64,000 nucleotides of DNA from Enterococcus hermanniensis. Its GTDB lineage: Bacteria; Bacillota; Bacilli; Lactobacillales; Enterococcaceae. Position 1 is the stretch's first letter. Every line of letters begins with the position of its first letter. The notes below the pieces were generated by a model. That model was given only the letters and a program-made list of their open reading frames with translations. It did not search any database and had not been told where the DNA came from. Both the position numbers and the translations under genes were made by a program. Positions 36,117-45,538 of this stretch are shown here, piece after piece. The stretch covers positions 203,665 through 267,664 of the forward strand of contig NZ_JXKQ01000004.1 in the NCBI RefSeq assembly GCF_001885945.1, given 5' to 3'.

Positions 36117-36806
36117 ATGGCTAAAAAAAGCAAAAAAATGCAAGATGCATTAAAAAAAGTTGACACTACTAAAGCTTACTCAGTTGAAGAAGCAGTAGCA
36201 TTAGCAAAAGAAGTAAACTTCGCAAAATTTGACGCAACGGTTGAAGTTGCATACAAATTAAGCGTTGACCCTAAAAAAGCAGACCAACAAATCCGTGGAG
36301 CAGTTGTGCTTCCAAACGGAACTGGTAAAACTCAAACTGTTTTAGTATTCGCTAAAGGCGAAAAAGCAAAAGAAGCAGAAGCTGCTGGCGCTGATTTCGT
36401 TGGCGACGACGACATGGTTGCAAAAATCCAAGGTGGATGGTTTGGCTTTGACGTTGTTGTAGCGACACCTGACATGATGGCTACAGTTGGTCGATTAGGA
36501 CGTGTGCTTGGACCTAAAGGTTTAATGCCTAACCCTAAAACTGGTACTGTAACAATGGATGTTACAAAAGCGGTTGAAGAAGTTAAAGCTGGTAAAGTAA
36601 CTTACCGTGTTGACAAAGCTGGTAACGTTCATGTTCCAATCGGTAAAGTATCATTTGATGATGCTAAATTGATTGAAAACTTTAACACAATCAACGAAAC
36701 TTTAGTAAAAGCAAAACCTGCAACTGCTAAAGGTCAATACATCAAAAACATTTCATTAACAACAACATTTGGACCTGGTATCCATGTTGAACAAGGTTCT
36801 TTCTAA
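36117..36806 (+). CDS. rplA: 50S ribosomal protein L1
   Basis: A 229-residue L1, complete, with the conserved [20 protein letters not shown] signature. It forms the L1 stalk that moves E-site tRNA and is the likely repressor of the rplKA transcript. Confidence 0.98.
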   Translation: MAKKSKKMQDALKKVDTTKAYSVEEAVALAKEVNFAKFDATVEVAYKLSVDPKKADQQIRGAVVLPNGTGKTQTVLVFAKGEKAKEAEAAGADFVGDDDMVAKIQGGWFGFDVVVATPDMMATVGRLGRVLGPKGLMPNPKTGTVTMDVTKAVEEVKAGKVTYRVDKAGNVHVPIGKVSFDDAKLIENFNTINETLVKAKPATAKGQYIKNISLTTTFGPGIHVEQGSF

Positions 36807-36829
36807 TTTAATTTATAAAAAAGACTTGA

Positions 36830-36867
36830 CTCGACTAACTTATCTATGGTAAGTTAGTCGAGGTTAA
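36830..36867 (+). terminator. Hairpin after rplA
   Basis: CTCGACTAACTTA pairs with TAAGTTAGTCGAG around TCTATGG, 13 bp. Only a weak T-rich tail follows, so it may end rplKA or protect its 3' end. Confidence 0.65.
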
Positions 36868-36873
36868 TTATTA

Positions 36874-36980
36874 ACTGTACCGAAGACAGTAGGCGACGTA
36901 AGTCTTAATTTCCTACCGAGGACGTTTATTGAGAACATTCAATAGTCCCTCTATGTCTACGGTGGCATGGAGTTTTTTTG
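36874..36980 (+). promoter_or_regulatory. L10 ribosomal protein leader
   Basis: This stretch has the standard features of the Firmicute L10 leader: ACCGAAGACAGTAGGCG near the 5' end, the internal CCTACCGAGG segment, and a GGTGGCATGGAG ending in T7. The L10(L12)4 complex binds it and reduces rplJL expression; the terminal hairpin and T run allow attenuation. Confidence 0.85.
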
Positions 36981-37031
36981 TATCTATTTACACTAAACTC
37001 TCCCCATCAAAATCAGGAGGTGAAATATATA

Positions 37032-37532
37032 ATGAGTGAAGTAACAATCGCTAAAAAAGCTGCTATCGTTGATGAAATCACTGAAAAATTCAGCGCAGCT
37101 GCTTCAGCTGTTATCGTTGACTACCGTGGTTTGACCGTAGAACAAGTAACTGAACTACGTAAACAATTACGCGACGCTAACGTTGAAATGAAAGTTATCA
37201 AAAACTCTATCTTAGTTCGTGCCGCTGAAAAAGCTGGTTTGAACGGATTAGAAGACGTATTCTCAGGACCTACTGCTGTAGCGTTCAGTAACGAGGATGT
37301 CGTTGCTCCAGCTAAAATTATCGACGAGTTCGCTAGTTCAGCTGAAAAACTTGAAATCAAAGGCGGTATCATTGAAGGAAAAGTAGCTTCTGTTGAAGAA
37401 ATTACTGCTCTTGCAAAACTACCGAACCGCGATGGACTTCTTTCTATGCTTTTATCTGTTCTTCAAGCGCCAGTCCGCAACGTGGCTTACGCTGTGAAAG
37501 CAGTCGCAGAAAAAGAAGACGAAGTAGCTTAA
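37032..37532 (+). CDS. rplJ: 50S ribosomal protein L10
   Basis: A 166-residue L10. The N-terminal rRNA-binding domain ([21 protein letters not shown]) and C-terminal helix that holds L7/L12 dimers are complete. The ATG at 37032 follows AGGAGGTG; the longer frame from 36978 starts inside the leader. Confidence 0.98.
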   Translation: MSEVTIAKKAAIVDEITEKFSAAASAVIVDYRGLTVEQVTELRKQLRDANVEMKVIKNSILVRAAEKAGLNGLEDVFSGPTAVAFSNEDVVAPAKIIDEFASSAEKLEIKGGIIEGKVASVEEITALAKLPNRDGLLSMLLSVLQAPVRNVAYAVKAVAEKEDEVA

Positions 37533-37583
37533 TTGCTGCATAAATAAAAAAATAAAAACTTACCTAAACGGAGGAAATTTAAA

Positions 37584-37952
37584 ATGGCATTGAACATTGA
37601 AAACATTGTCGAAGAACTTAAAGGCGCGACAATCTTAGAATTAAACGACTTAGTTAAAGCTATCGAAGAAGAATTTGGCGTAACTGCTGCTGCTCCTGTA
37701 GCTGCTGCTGGTGCTGCTGCTGGCCCTGCTGCTGAAGAACAAACTGAATTCACAGTTGAATTAACAGCTGTTGGCGATCAAAAAGTTAAAGTTATCAAAG
37801 CAGTTCGTGAAGCAACTGGCTTAGGCTTGAAAGAAGCTAAAGCTGTAGTTGATGGCGCTCCTGCACCAGTTAAAGAAGATGTGTCTAAAGACGACGCTGA
37901 AGCACTTAAAGCTTCTTTAGAAGAAGTTGGCGCAACTGTAACTGTTAAATAA
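37584..37952 (+). CDS. rplL: 50S ribosomal protein L7/L12
   Basis: A 122-residue L7/L12: N-terminal dimerisation helices, an Ala/Gly/Pro hinge (about 35-50) and the C-terminal factor-binding domain with [15 protein letters not shown]. Cotranscribed with rplJ; a strong terminator follows, and the accessory island begins after it. Confidence 0.98.
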   Translation: MALNIENIVEELKGATILELNDLVKAIEEEFGVTAAAPVAAAGAAAGPAAEEQTEFTVELTAVGDQKVKVIKAVREATGLGLKEAKAVVDGAPAPVKEDVSKDDAEALKASLEEVGATVTVK

Positions 37953-37970
37953 TTTTTCTGAATTATTTAG

Positions 37971-38012
37971 AGACTAGAAACCTTGTTAAATCAAGGTTTC
38001 TAGTCTTTTTTT
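37971..38012 (+). terminator. Terminator of rplJL
   Basis: A perfect 14-bp stem GACTAGAAACCTTG with complement, loop TTAAAT, then T8. It marks the left edge of the accessory region. Confidence 0.93.
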
Positions 38013-38188
38013 TGTGCTATCTTTCGACATTGGTGAGTAGGTATTTTTTCTAGTTTTTCTTTTAGTAAAAAGAGATCACTGATTTTGATAGGCATAAACA
38101 TTTTTCTTTCTAATGTACGAATTCATATATGTTTTTGCTCAAAAAGAAAAGTCCTCTACGACTACTATGATATACGTGTGTTATGCTG

Positions 38189-38204
38189 TATATGAAATCA
38201 TATA
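38189..38204 (+). promoter_or_regulatory. Palindromic operator before the XRE regulator
   Basis: TATATGA-AA-TCATATA, directly before an AGGAGG site. Its place suggests autoregulation by the XRE protein. Confidence 0.5.
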
Positions 38205-38219
38205 GGAGGATAGAAGTAT

Positions 38220-39079
38220 TTGGATTACTACAACTGAATAAGGATACAGTTGGCGTGCTGTTGAAATAGATCAAAGATGAAATGAATATTTCATTTACAG
38301 AGTTTGGCAGCTGTTTAGGATTAAACAAGCCAACGATCAGTTCGTATGTCCAAGGATATAACTTAGCTCCGCTCGAGGTAATCGAAAAAATCTCGAAAAT
38401 CAGTGGACGATCGGTGGGCTGGTTTTACTTCGGTGATATAGAGGAATACATTGCGGATTATTTTACCTTAAAAGGTCAGGGTGAATTGATCAAAGCCTAT
38501 CCAGAAGTGGTGAACCAGATCAAAGAAGAATTCTTCACTGGCGATTTTAAAAATCCAGGATGGGAAAATGAAATCGGTTATCCGGGAGAGGAATTTATTG
38601 ATGATTACTTCGAGGATATTTTGCCAGAGATCATGACTCGTTATGTATCCGATATAGTGAATGAACAAGTTGCGAGTTCGGAAAAATTGAAAGAACTGAC
38701 TGACAAAGAGAAAGAAGAGGCAACGGTAATTATTGCTTCGGATACAAACGATTTTATTCAAATGAGCGGCGAAATAAAGCTTGGCGAAAAAGAGAAGATT
38801 GTTGAGATGTTAAAAGGTGGAATCGATAACCTTGATAGAAAAGGAGCGATTGAATTCTCAGAACAATACTTGATAGGTAAATTGATCAATATGCTAGGCG
38901 ACGATGAAGCGACAAAAGAGATGATCTCTGATTTATCACAAGATATGACGGATAAATCCTTTTCTACTCTTTTTAGTGGAGAAGAATTGGTGGAGATATT
39001 TCAAGCTATGCGACCAGCCTTGATGAAGTTGTATGCCGAGAAGACACCTGATGATGTTTATAAATGGTTTGAGAATTAA
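38220..39079 (+). pseudogene. XRE-family regulator with damaged 5' end
   Basis: From an ATG at 38282 an intact 265-residue frame encodes most of a helix-turn-helix (FTEFGSCLGLNKPTISSYVQG), then an acidic helical domain I do not recognise. Helix 1 lies upstream in the same frame (LNKDTVGVLLK, then IKDEMNIS) but is broken by TAG at 38267-38269. The ribosome site at 38204-38209 points to a TTG at 38220 whose frame (LDYYN) joins this one only if one base is added near 38233. So there are two lesions: a one-base loss and an amber codon, probably from CAG. ATG 38282 has no ribosome site. Regulator of the island, probably inactive unless the lesions are sequencing errors. Confidence 0.6.
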
Positions 39080-39110
39080 TGATTATGATTTGTTAGGAAG
39101 TGTGTTAAGA

Positions 39111-42100
39111 GTGAATAATACAAAAATAGAAAAAAAAGGCAGTCAGTGCAGTAAACGAATTGTTTTTGAATCAGTCTAGGAAAATTGATGCTAGTATTGC
39201 TTCTGGGGATAAAGGAATTTCATTTGATGGTAAAGCAATTCTCTTTTCCAATGAAGAAAATTCTAAATCATCATATTTGAGTAGTATACCTGTACAGGTG
39301 AAAGGTACAGAAGTGGAGTGTTTTTCCAGATCGGTAGCAAAATTTTATGATTTTGATAAGGATACTTTCAAAAATTTTCAATATGAAGATGGTGTAGTAA
39401 TTTTTCTGGTTGAGATATTAAAAGAAAATCTAATAAAAACTAAGGTATTTTATTGTTTTTTGGATGCTAAAGAGTTAGAAATGATTTTGAACGAGTTAGG
39501 TGCTAGCGGTAATAATACAAGAGTCATTGAATTAGAAGAGTTAAGTCTTGAGGCGGATTTGGATGAGACGTTTAGTGAAATTGCAATAAGGCGGAAAGTA
39601 TATGGATTTAAAGATGCTAAACTCGACTCATTTCTAAATAGAAACTCATCAATCGAAATATTTCAAAATGATTTTGATAAAAGTGTAGTTGAAGACTCAA
39701 AAAGAAGTATCCAATTATTTGAATATAAAAATCCTGATTCACAATTTAATATTGATTTAAAGGCAAAAATGATGGAAGTTCTATCTCAAGCAATTCTATT
39801 TGATACTTTTAGATTAGCCGAAATCTATGGAAAAATAATTAGATTAGAGTTATTAGAATTATTACCTGAAGAAAATAGAAATCTAGCATTATTGATTAAG
39901 GCAAGATATTTAGCCTCGAATGAGGATTATAAATCCGCTAGAGAAGCTTTGAGTCAAGTTAAAAAAATTTCAGAAACTATTGATAAGGTATATGACTCAA
40001 TCTTTATTGAGGTAAATTTTGATAGTTATGATTTGGAAAAATTATTTGTAAAGACGACTTTATCTTCTGATAAACAGAATAAGTACAAAGCTAAATACTA
40101 TTTAAAAAATAGAATGATAAGTATATTTTGGGAGCTAATAGGTACTCACCAAACTGACAGTAGAGATTGGCAATATCTAAAAGGCGAATATTTCTTATCA
40201 ATAGGTAATTCTGAAGCGGCTTCTCAAATTTTTTCTCAACTTAATGAAGAATCATTTATGATAGAGCTTAAGTATAAGGAACTTTTTTCAGATTTTTCAT
40301 TAATAGCAAGCGGTAGTTTTTTCAATTTTCAGAAACTAACTGAGGAAAGCAATTCTAAAATAAATCTATTAATAAAGGAAATTGAATTTTTAAGAAGAAA
40401 AATTGAAAAAAAAGAGTTAATTGAAATGCCTGGGTTAGAGGATTTATATTTTGAGGCCAAAGTTTTTTTAAACCCAGAAGAAGGACTAAAAACTATAAAT
40501 AACTTATTAGCGAATGAGGAAAAAAATACAACAAAAAAATATCTTTGTGAATGGAAAATAAGAGCGCTCTATCTATCGACAAATTATGACGAGGCATTAA
40601 ACTATTTAGATCAATTATCAAGTGATTTTGAAAATACTAATATGATTATGTTTAGGATTTTGCTGTTGACACGAAAATCTTTTTATAAAGACGTTTTAGA
40701 TTATATAAGTGGTTTTTTTTCATCAAATGAAAGTCTAGGAAATGAGAGACTTTTTGGATTTATGACACACATGTACTTAAGCAATGTTAGAAATTATCAA
40801 AATATTAAAGAGGAAGATTTTGATAATGTTATTCAGGATTTGGTGAGCAAATATCAATTAGATTTACCTCTTCTACTTGATTTAGAGAATACTCGTAAAA
40901 AAAAGGGATATAAAAATTATGGAAATTCATTTGAATCAATCAAGATTCAGTTTTGCAAATATCCCGATGAAAGAAAAATGGATGATATAGCTGCATTCCT
41001 GCTTCAAAATAATGAATTGGAACTAGCCCAAAAACTGTATTTTGATATGTGTAAAGTTAATAAACAAATTGGAGATGAAATAATAACCGCTTTGTATCTA
41101 TTTAATGGAAAAACCAAAGAGTGTTTGGATGTGCTTGGAAATTATTCTGATACTGAGCTTTCCGACAAAATGCTTGCCTACAAATCCGAAGCTTATAATA
41201 GATCGAATCAATATAGGGCAACACTAAAACTCTATAAAAATAGACGAGGGCATTTTGATGACTTTTTAGGACAAGTGCTAATTGCTAAAATAGAGATGAA
41301 TGATAAGACAGACATAGAAGCAATAATCGACAGAGGTATGAAGTCTGTAAATACTATTTTTGAGATTAATAGTGCGTTCGCACAAATAAAATTTGGTATA
41401 AATGTTAAAAGAGGATTTCAAACTATTGAAAAATTCGTTCTAAAAGACCGATTTAATAATAGTGAATTGAATCTTTCTATAATTCAAAGTGCCCTAATTG
41501 AAATTAAGGAAAAGACAACGTTAGATACTTATTTTGATGTCGACCTTAGTTGGTTTAAATTTAAAACTAAAGAGGGGTTTCGGGAGTTAGTTTTAGTGCC
41601 TAGCGAATGGAATATTTCTAATTTTGATAATCTTGAATTTCAAGGAACAAATTCAGACTTCAAATTGTTGATGCAAGGTATTTCGATTGGTGATTATGTG
41701 GAATTTGAAGATGAATCAATTATGCTCATAGAAGTAAAGCCACTTTCAACTTTTATAGTACAAAAAGTAATGAATCGAGAAAGCGGGGATATTGGCAGTG
41801 GGAAACCACTTACTTCATTTAGTCTAAATCTAGAAGGCGGGAGTATTTTGGATGAATTTACTAATGTGTTAAAGGGGTTTGACAGAACTGAACAACACAA
41901 TGAAATTAAGAATTTATATCATCAATTTCATGCTCCCTTCATTTACTCCCAAATTGTTTCTGAAACAGATATGTTTGAATTCTATTTACAAATTTTTAAT
42001 GATAAAAGCTCTATATACTATGTTGGAGATGAATTATCTTATGATTCAGAAGTTGATTATCAAATAAGTATTTCATCTATTGTTTTTTTGGCTAGTTTAA

Positions 42101-42708
42101 ATCTTCTCTATATAATAAAGGAACATCAAAATATTTTTATTGAAGAAACTCAAAAAAAATGGATTGAAAACGTGTTTTCAAATAATCTGAGTAGTAAAGT
42201 TTTCGGAAGAGTGGGTCTACTTAATAATGAAGAGCTATTCTTAAACGAAAAGAACGATGAACAAAGAAAACAGTTAAGTAACATATACAGAAATGTTGCC
42301 TTGACAACTCGAAAACTAAATTTTGATGATATCGGAGAGATTGATTCTAGAATAAATCATATTTTCTTATTTGATGAAAGTAGCATTCAAGCAGCTGTTG
42401 ATTATGGGAGAATTCTATTAAGTGAGGATGAGGCTATTCAAATCATTGGGAATGATGAGTTTAGTATAAAAGTGAGTAGTATTGGTATGTTGGTAAGTCA
42501 GCACTTCTTGGATATAGAAAAAAACGCAAGTAAGTTTTTGGATATACACATCCAAGCAATTGATCAAAAAAGTGCTTGGAGATTACAAAGGAGTACCCTT
42601 AATAAAATTACTGATTTAGTCGAAAATTCTGCTGATATGACATTGGTTAGGAAGTTTAATAATTGGGGGATTTCTTATGTAAACTATTTTAGTTCTGAAA
42701 ACTCATAG
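39111..42708 (+). CDS. Large island protein: PD-(D/E)xK-like N terminus, helical repeats, PIN-like C terminus
   Basis: From TTG 39160 the frame gives 1182 residues, but a better start is GTG 39111, ten bases after TAGGAAG. That start requires a +1 shift at an A8 tract (39130-39137) and adds a helix with a glutamate (AVSAVNEL). Seen: D23 in ISFDG and Q46-V-K48 in VQVKGTE, a PD-(D/E)xK pattern like DUF4365-type nucleases; about 700 residues of TPR-like helices; and a C-terminal PIN-like region with D966 in DYQISISSIVFLASL and D1090 in GRILLSEDEA. Codon use is rich in ATA and AGA, unlike the ribosomal genes beside it. Function unknown; the combination suggests a two-nuclease sensor/effector. Domain calls are by eye. 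Confidence 0.7.
39130..39137 (+). other. A8 tract at the frame junction of the large island gene
   Basis: Eight A followed by GG. With eight, the GTG-started frame closes after about 23 codons; with seven, it runs on into the 1182-residue frame as IEKKAVSAVNELFLNQ. A candidate slippage or phase-variation site, or a homopolymer error. Confidence 0.6.
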
Positions 42709-42739
42709 TACATTTATTAAATATGCGTAAAGGAGAAAA

Positions 42740-44134
42740 ATGTTCATGATACTTATGTTGAAAGATGCTTTGAAGAATTCACTTTCTAAAGACAATATAA
42801 GAATAAATGTAGAAAAATACCTCCAGGAAGGATTCATGGCTGAACAGTCCTCGCAAGAAATAAAAAGCAAAGTGTTATTATTTCAGAGATATTTAAATCT
42901 AATAGCTGATGATAGTAGCTCGGATATTACAATAAGGATAACCAAGGAAAATGAGGATTTATCTGAGAAATACGTGCTACTAATTGTAAGAGATGGAGTA
43001 GAGGTAATCTTTGACATTAATAGAATTTCTCTTGATGAAATTCTTCTAGGGTCAGTTGAAGGATATCAAGAAAAAATTGAAGTCATTGGAGATATAATCT
43101 CAATATTAATGAATGAGAAATATCTGAAAAATTACACTGAGATAAATGAAAATTTAAACAGTGATCAACCAAACGATATGCAGAAGGTCTATTTAAAAAA
43201 TTTTACGAATAATTTCAATACCTGGAATTTTTTTGAAAATATTCGTTTACCTGATTTAAGCAACACAAAAAGAATGGTTTCAATTATTGTAGATTCATTA
43301 AAGGATTTTCAAGTAAAAATGGAACCTGTTATCCAAACAATGAAGATTATGACAGAATCAATATCAAAAGCAATTTCGTCTATTGATTTCGAAGGTTGGG
43401 TTAAAAATATGAAGGAAGCAGAGAAAAGAAAACTTTCCCGTTTCCTTCAATATGATTGGTATTTCCCGATTTTCTTACTGGAAGATTTACCTATTATTTT
43501 TGAGTTTGAATCGGCTTCAGAAGCCAATAGAACAGCAATAGAATTATTAAATGATTTTAAAGTTGAACATGGATATGATTTAAATGATTTTATTCCTAAA
43601 TCTTTGAAAACATACAAGGAGTTAATACAAATAGACTATCTTTTGAATGTACAAATGTATAAAACGACTGTTATATATTGTCTTGAAAGAATCGAAAGCC
43701 GAATTAAACAAATGCAACAAAATGAGAATTCAAAGATACAGTATTCCAAACTGAAGGTTGGAAAAGGTGGATATGATTATTACATGAATGTACTTAAAGA
43801 AGAAAGTGACTATCTTGATGAGTTGGTATCTAAAATCACCATTGATCAAAAAGTTCATCTTTTTGATAGGTTTGTTGAAGGGATGGAGTATAAAAATGAG
43901 CAGGGTGAATATCCGCTAAATAGAAATTTATTTCTACACGGATTTGTTGATGATTCCGAAGTCAACGAAATAATGGCTAAGAAGGCTATTCTGGCATATG
44001 GGTTTTTTGAGTCACTTTTTCTGTTAAAATATAAACCAAAAGAGAAAATTAGACGTGTGAATGGAAAATCTGGCAGAGCAGTGAGTTTAGCCGATTCCAA
44101 TTCTTGTAAAAGACGCGGGTTTAGTACAATTTAG
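42740..44134 (+). CDS. Island protein 2 with HEPN-type Rx4H motif
   Basis: A 464-residue protein not matching a family I know by name. It is largely helical. Near the C terminus it has R395-N-L-F-L-H400 in YPLNRNLFLHGFVDD, the R-N-x3-H pattern of HEPN ribonucleases, followed by a helix (EIMAKKAILAYGFFESLF) that fits the HEPN bundle. An AAAGGAG site lies 31 bases after the previous stop, so it belongs to the same operon. The start may be ATG 42740 or 42746. The C-terminal tail is basic. An RNase role is an inference from the motif and context. Confidence 0.75.
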   Translation: MFMILMLKDALKNSLSKDNIRINVEKYLQEGFMAEQSSQEIKSKVLLFQRYLNLIADDSSSDITIRITKENEDLSEKYVLLIVRDGVEVIFDINRISLDEILLGSVEGYQEKIEVIGDIISILMNEKYLKNYTEINENLNSDQPNDMQKVYLKNFTNNFNTWNFFENIRLPDLSNTKRMVSIIVDSLKDFQVKMEPVIQTMKIMTESISKAISSIDFEGWVKNMKEAEKRKLSRFLQYDWYFPIFLLEDLPIIFEFESASEANRTAIELLNDFKVEHGYDLNDFIPKSLKTYKELIQIDYLLNVQMYKTTVIYCLERIESRIKQMQQNENSKIQYSKLKVGKGGYDYYMNVLKEESDYLDELVSKITIDQKVHLFDRFVEGMEYKNEQGEYPLNRNLFLHGFVDDSEVNEIMAKKAILAYGFFESLFLLKYKPKEKIRRVNGKSGRAVSLADSNSCKRRGFSTI

Positions 44135-44165
44135 TTGTTGATTAACTTGATAAGGAGGTTGTCAA

Positions 44166-45236
44166 ATGGATAAATTACTTCTACAAACATCATTAAAAGT
44201 GGTGACAATGGGTTTCGATGATGAATTTAGAATTGAGAATGTGGATTCTATATTAGTAACTAGAATTAGACGCTTCCTAAATCGGATACATAATCAGAAA
44301 GCAATAAAAATTAATTATTCGGATGATGGTAAACAGGAAAATACAGTTATTTCCTTTTTTAGAGGGTTTAGTCCGAGTTTCGATTATGAAGATACCGGTG
44401 ATGGAAACTTTGAGAGAGCCAAAGCAGATTATTTTCAAAAGTTATTTGTAGTCGGCGAAAAGGGGCCAGCGTATCGGGAAAATATAACATATGAAGGAAT
44501 AGGCCCCTATTTTAAAAATAATCCAAACATAAAAGATTTAAACGAATTATTACTGTTTGTCAATACAAGGTTAGAAAGAAACAATTTTGGAAGTATTGAA
44601 ATGAGTGAATTATTATCTTCTATAAAAAATGATCTTGTTTGTGGCTATATGTTTTTATTAAATTTGTGTCACAATATTGGAGGAGCATGGGAAGATAAAG
44701 CTAGAAGTCCTTTCGTTTCAGGTGCATATGGAGAAGATGGATTTAAAAAGGCACTCCAATTTGCACGAGGTAGACAAGAAAGAAAATATTCATATATTAT
44801 TTGGGGATTTATCCGTAAAAATGATGATGAAAACTATGTAATTGTAAAAGAATTAGCAAAAAGAATGGGTACGTTAGAGGTTCAATGGTATGAGGATATA
44901 CATTCAGAAATAATTATTAAGGACGGAATTTTCCCACATAACATCTTAGGTGTTTTTGTGATAGATAATGAAACAAATTCGAAAGAGTTTATAATAAATC
45001 CATTCCTATATCAATTATTTCATGTAAATAAAAGTAAATCAAAATATCAACTTTCAGGTTTAACAGAGTATGTTTGTCAGAATGGGCTTCCAATTGATCA
45101 GAACGATTTTGAAATATGTGCAAGTTCATTAGGTTATCAGTCTTATGGTTATAGACTACGTGATGGCTATATCAGAGCAGGAGCGCTCGGTGATGAGCCG
45201 AATCAAAACCTACCCCGGAATTATGATTTTTTGTAA
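44166..45236 (+). CDS. Island protein 3, ADP-ribosyltransferase-like
   Basis: A 356-residue protein with the three landmarks of an R-S-E class ADP-ribosyltransferase. These are R66 in SFFRGF, the STS-like S181-P-F-V-S185 followed by an ALQFA helix, and E248 in HSEIIIKDGIFPHNILGVF, which has the strand-turn-strand pattern of the catalytic glutamate motif. It lies 31 bases after the HEPN-type gene with AGGAGG, as third gene of the operon. If active it would use NAD+ to modify a protein or nucleic acid. No antitoxin-like macrodomain is present in the window. Family assignment is by motif pattern only. Confidence 0.7.
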   Translation: MDKLLLQTSLKVVTMGFDDEFRIENVDSILVTRIRRFLNRIHNQKAIKINYSDDGKQENTVISFFRGFSPSFDYEDTGDGNFERAKADYFQKLFVVGEKGPAYRENITYEGIGPYFKNNPNIKDLNELLLFVNTRLERNNFGSIEMSELLSSIKNDLVCGYMFLLNLCHNIGGAWEDKARSPFVSGAYGEDGFKKALQFARGRQERKYSYIIWGFIRKNDDENYVIVKELAKRMGTLEVQWYEDIHSEIIIKDGIFPHNILGVFVIDNETNSKEFIINPFLYQLFHVNKSKSKYQLSGLTEYVCQNGLPIDQNDFEICASSLGYQSYGYRLRDGYIRAGALGDEPNQNLPRNYDFL

Positions 45237-45485
45237 GAGATATATGAAGTCTTACTATTTCACTTACTACTTTTGACATACTGGCGATTTTTTGACTATC
45301 TTTTTGACCATCCTTTGTGGATTTTACGAGGTTTTATCAGAGTTTTTCTTTAATCGAAAAATCCATAAATACCATTCTAATCAGCAATAGGAGCTACTAA
45401 GCACCTAATTTACCAACACAGTAAAATAATCAAATTCAAAAATTTCTTCGTTTTGACTGGATTGTGAGCAGTATTTTTGTATTCT
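45237..45485. other. Right edge of the island, non-coding
   Basis: No gene or good terminator is visible. Three TTTTGAC(A/T/C)-AT units occur close together (near 45272-45317), the middle and last only 17 bases apart. The region is AT-rich and could hold the attachment or junction site of the island; I found no matching direct repeat near 38.0 kb. Confidence 0.4.
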
Positions 45486-45506
45486 AAGTTGTAACAGCTT
45501 ACACTT
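45486..45506 (+). promoter_or_regulatory. Inverted repeat before the Ohr gene
   Basis: AAGTTGTAA-CAGC-TTACACTT, next to a TATAGT -10 box (45506-45511). Placement fits an OhrR/MarR-type operator, though no ohrR gene is in the window. Confidence 0.45.
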
Positions 45507-45538
45507 ATAGTCAGAAAGAATGAAAGGAATGATGGATT

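Noticed and set aside
31270..38269. Two in-frame TAG codons (efaC and XRE) as a sign of amber recoding.
   Set aside because: Many genes in the window end with TAG in the ordinary way (for example the first sortase and Ohr), so TAG is a working stop here. Independent mutations or errors are simpler.
38014..38280. A small antisense gene (about 38110-38328, minus) in the island leader.
   Set aside because: No ribosome site, overlaps the regulator promoter and HTH, and its composition is that of a shadow frame.
45240..45420. Remnant of an integrase or an att site at the right end of the island.
   Set aside because: No frame with tyrosine or serine recombinase motifs and no direct repeat matching the left edge could be found.
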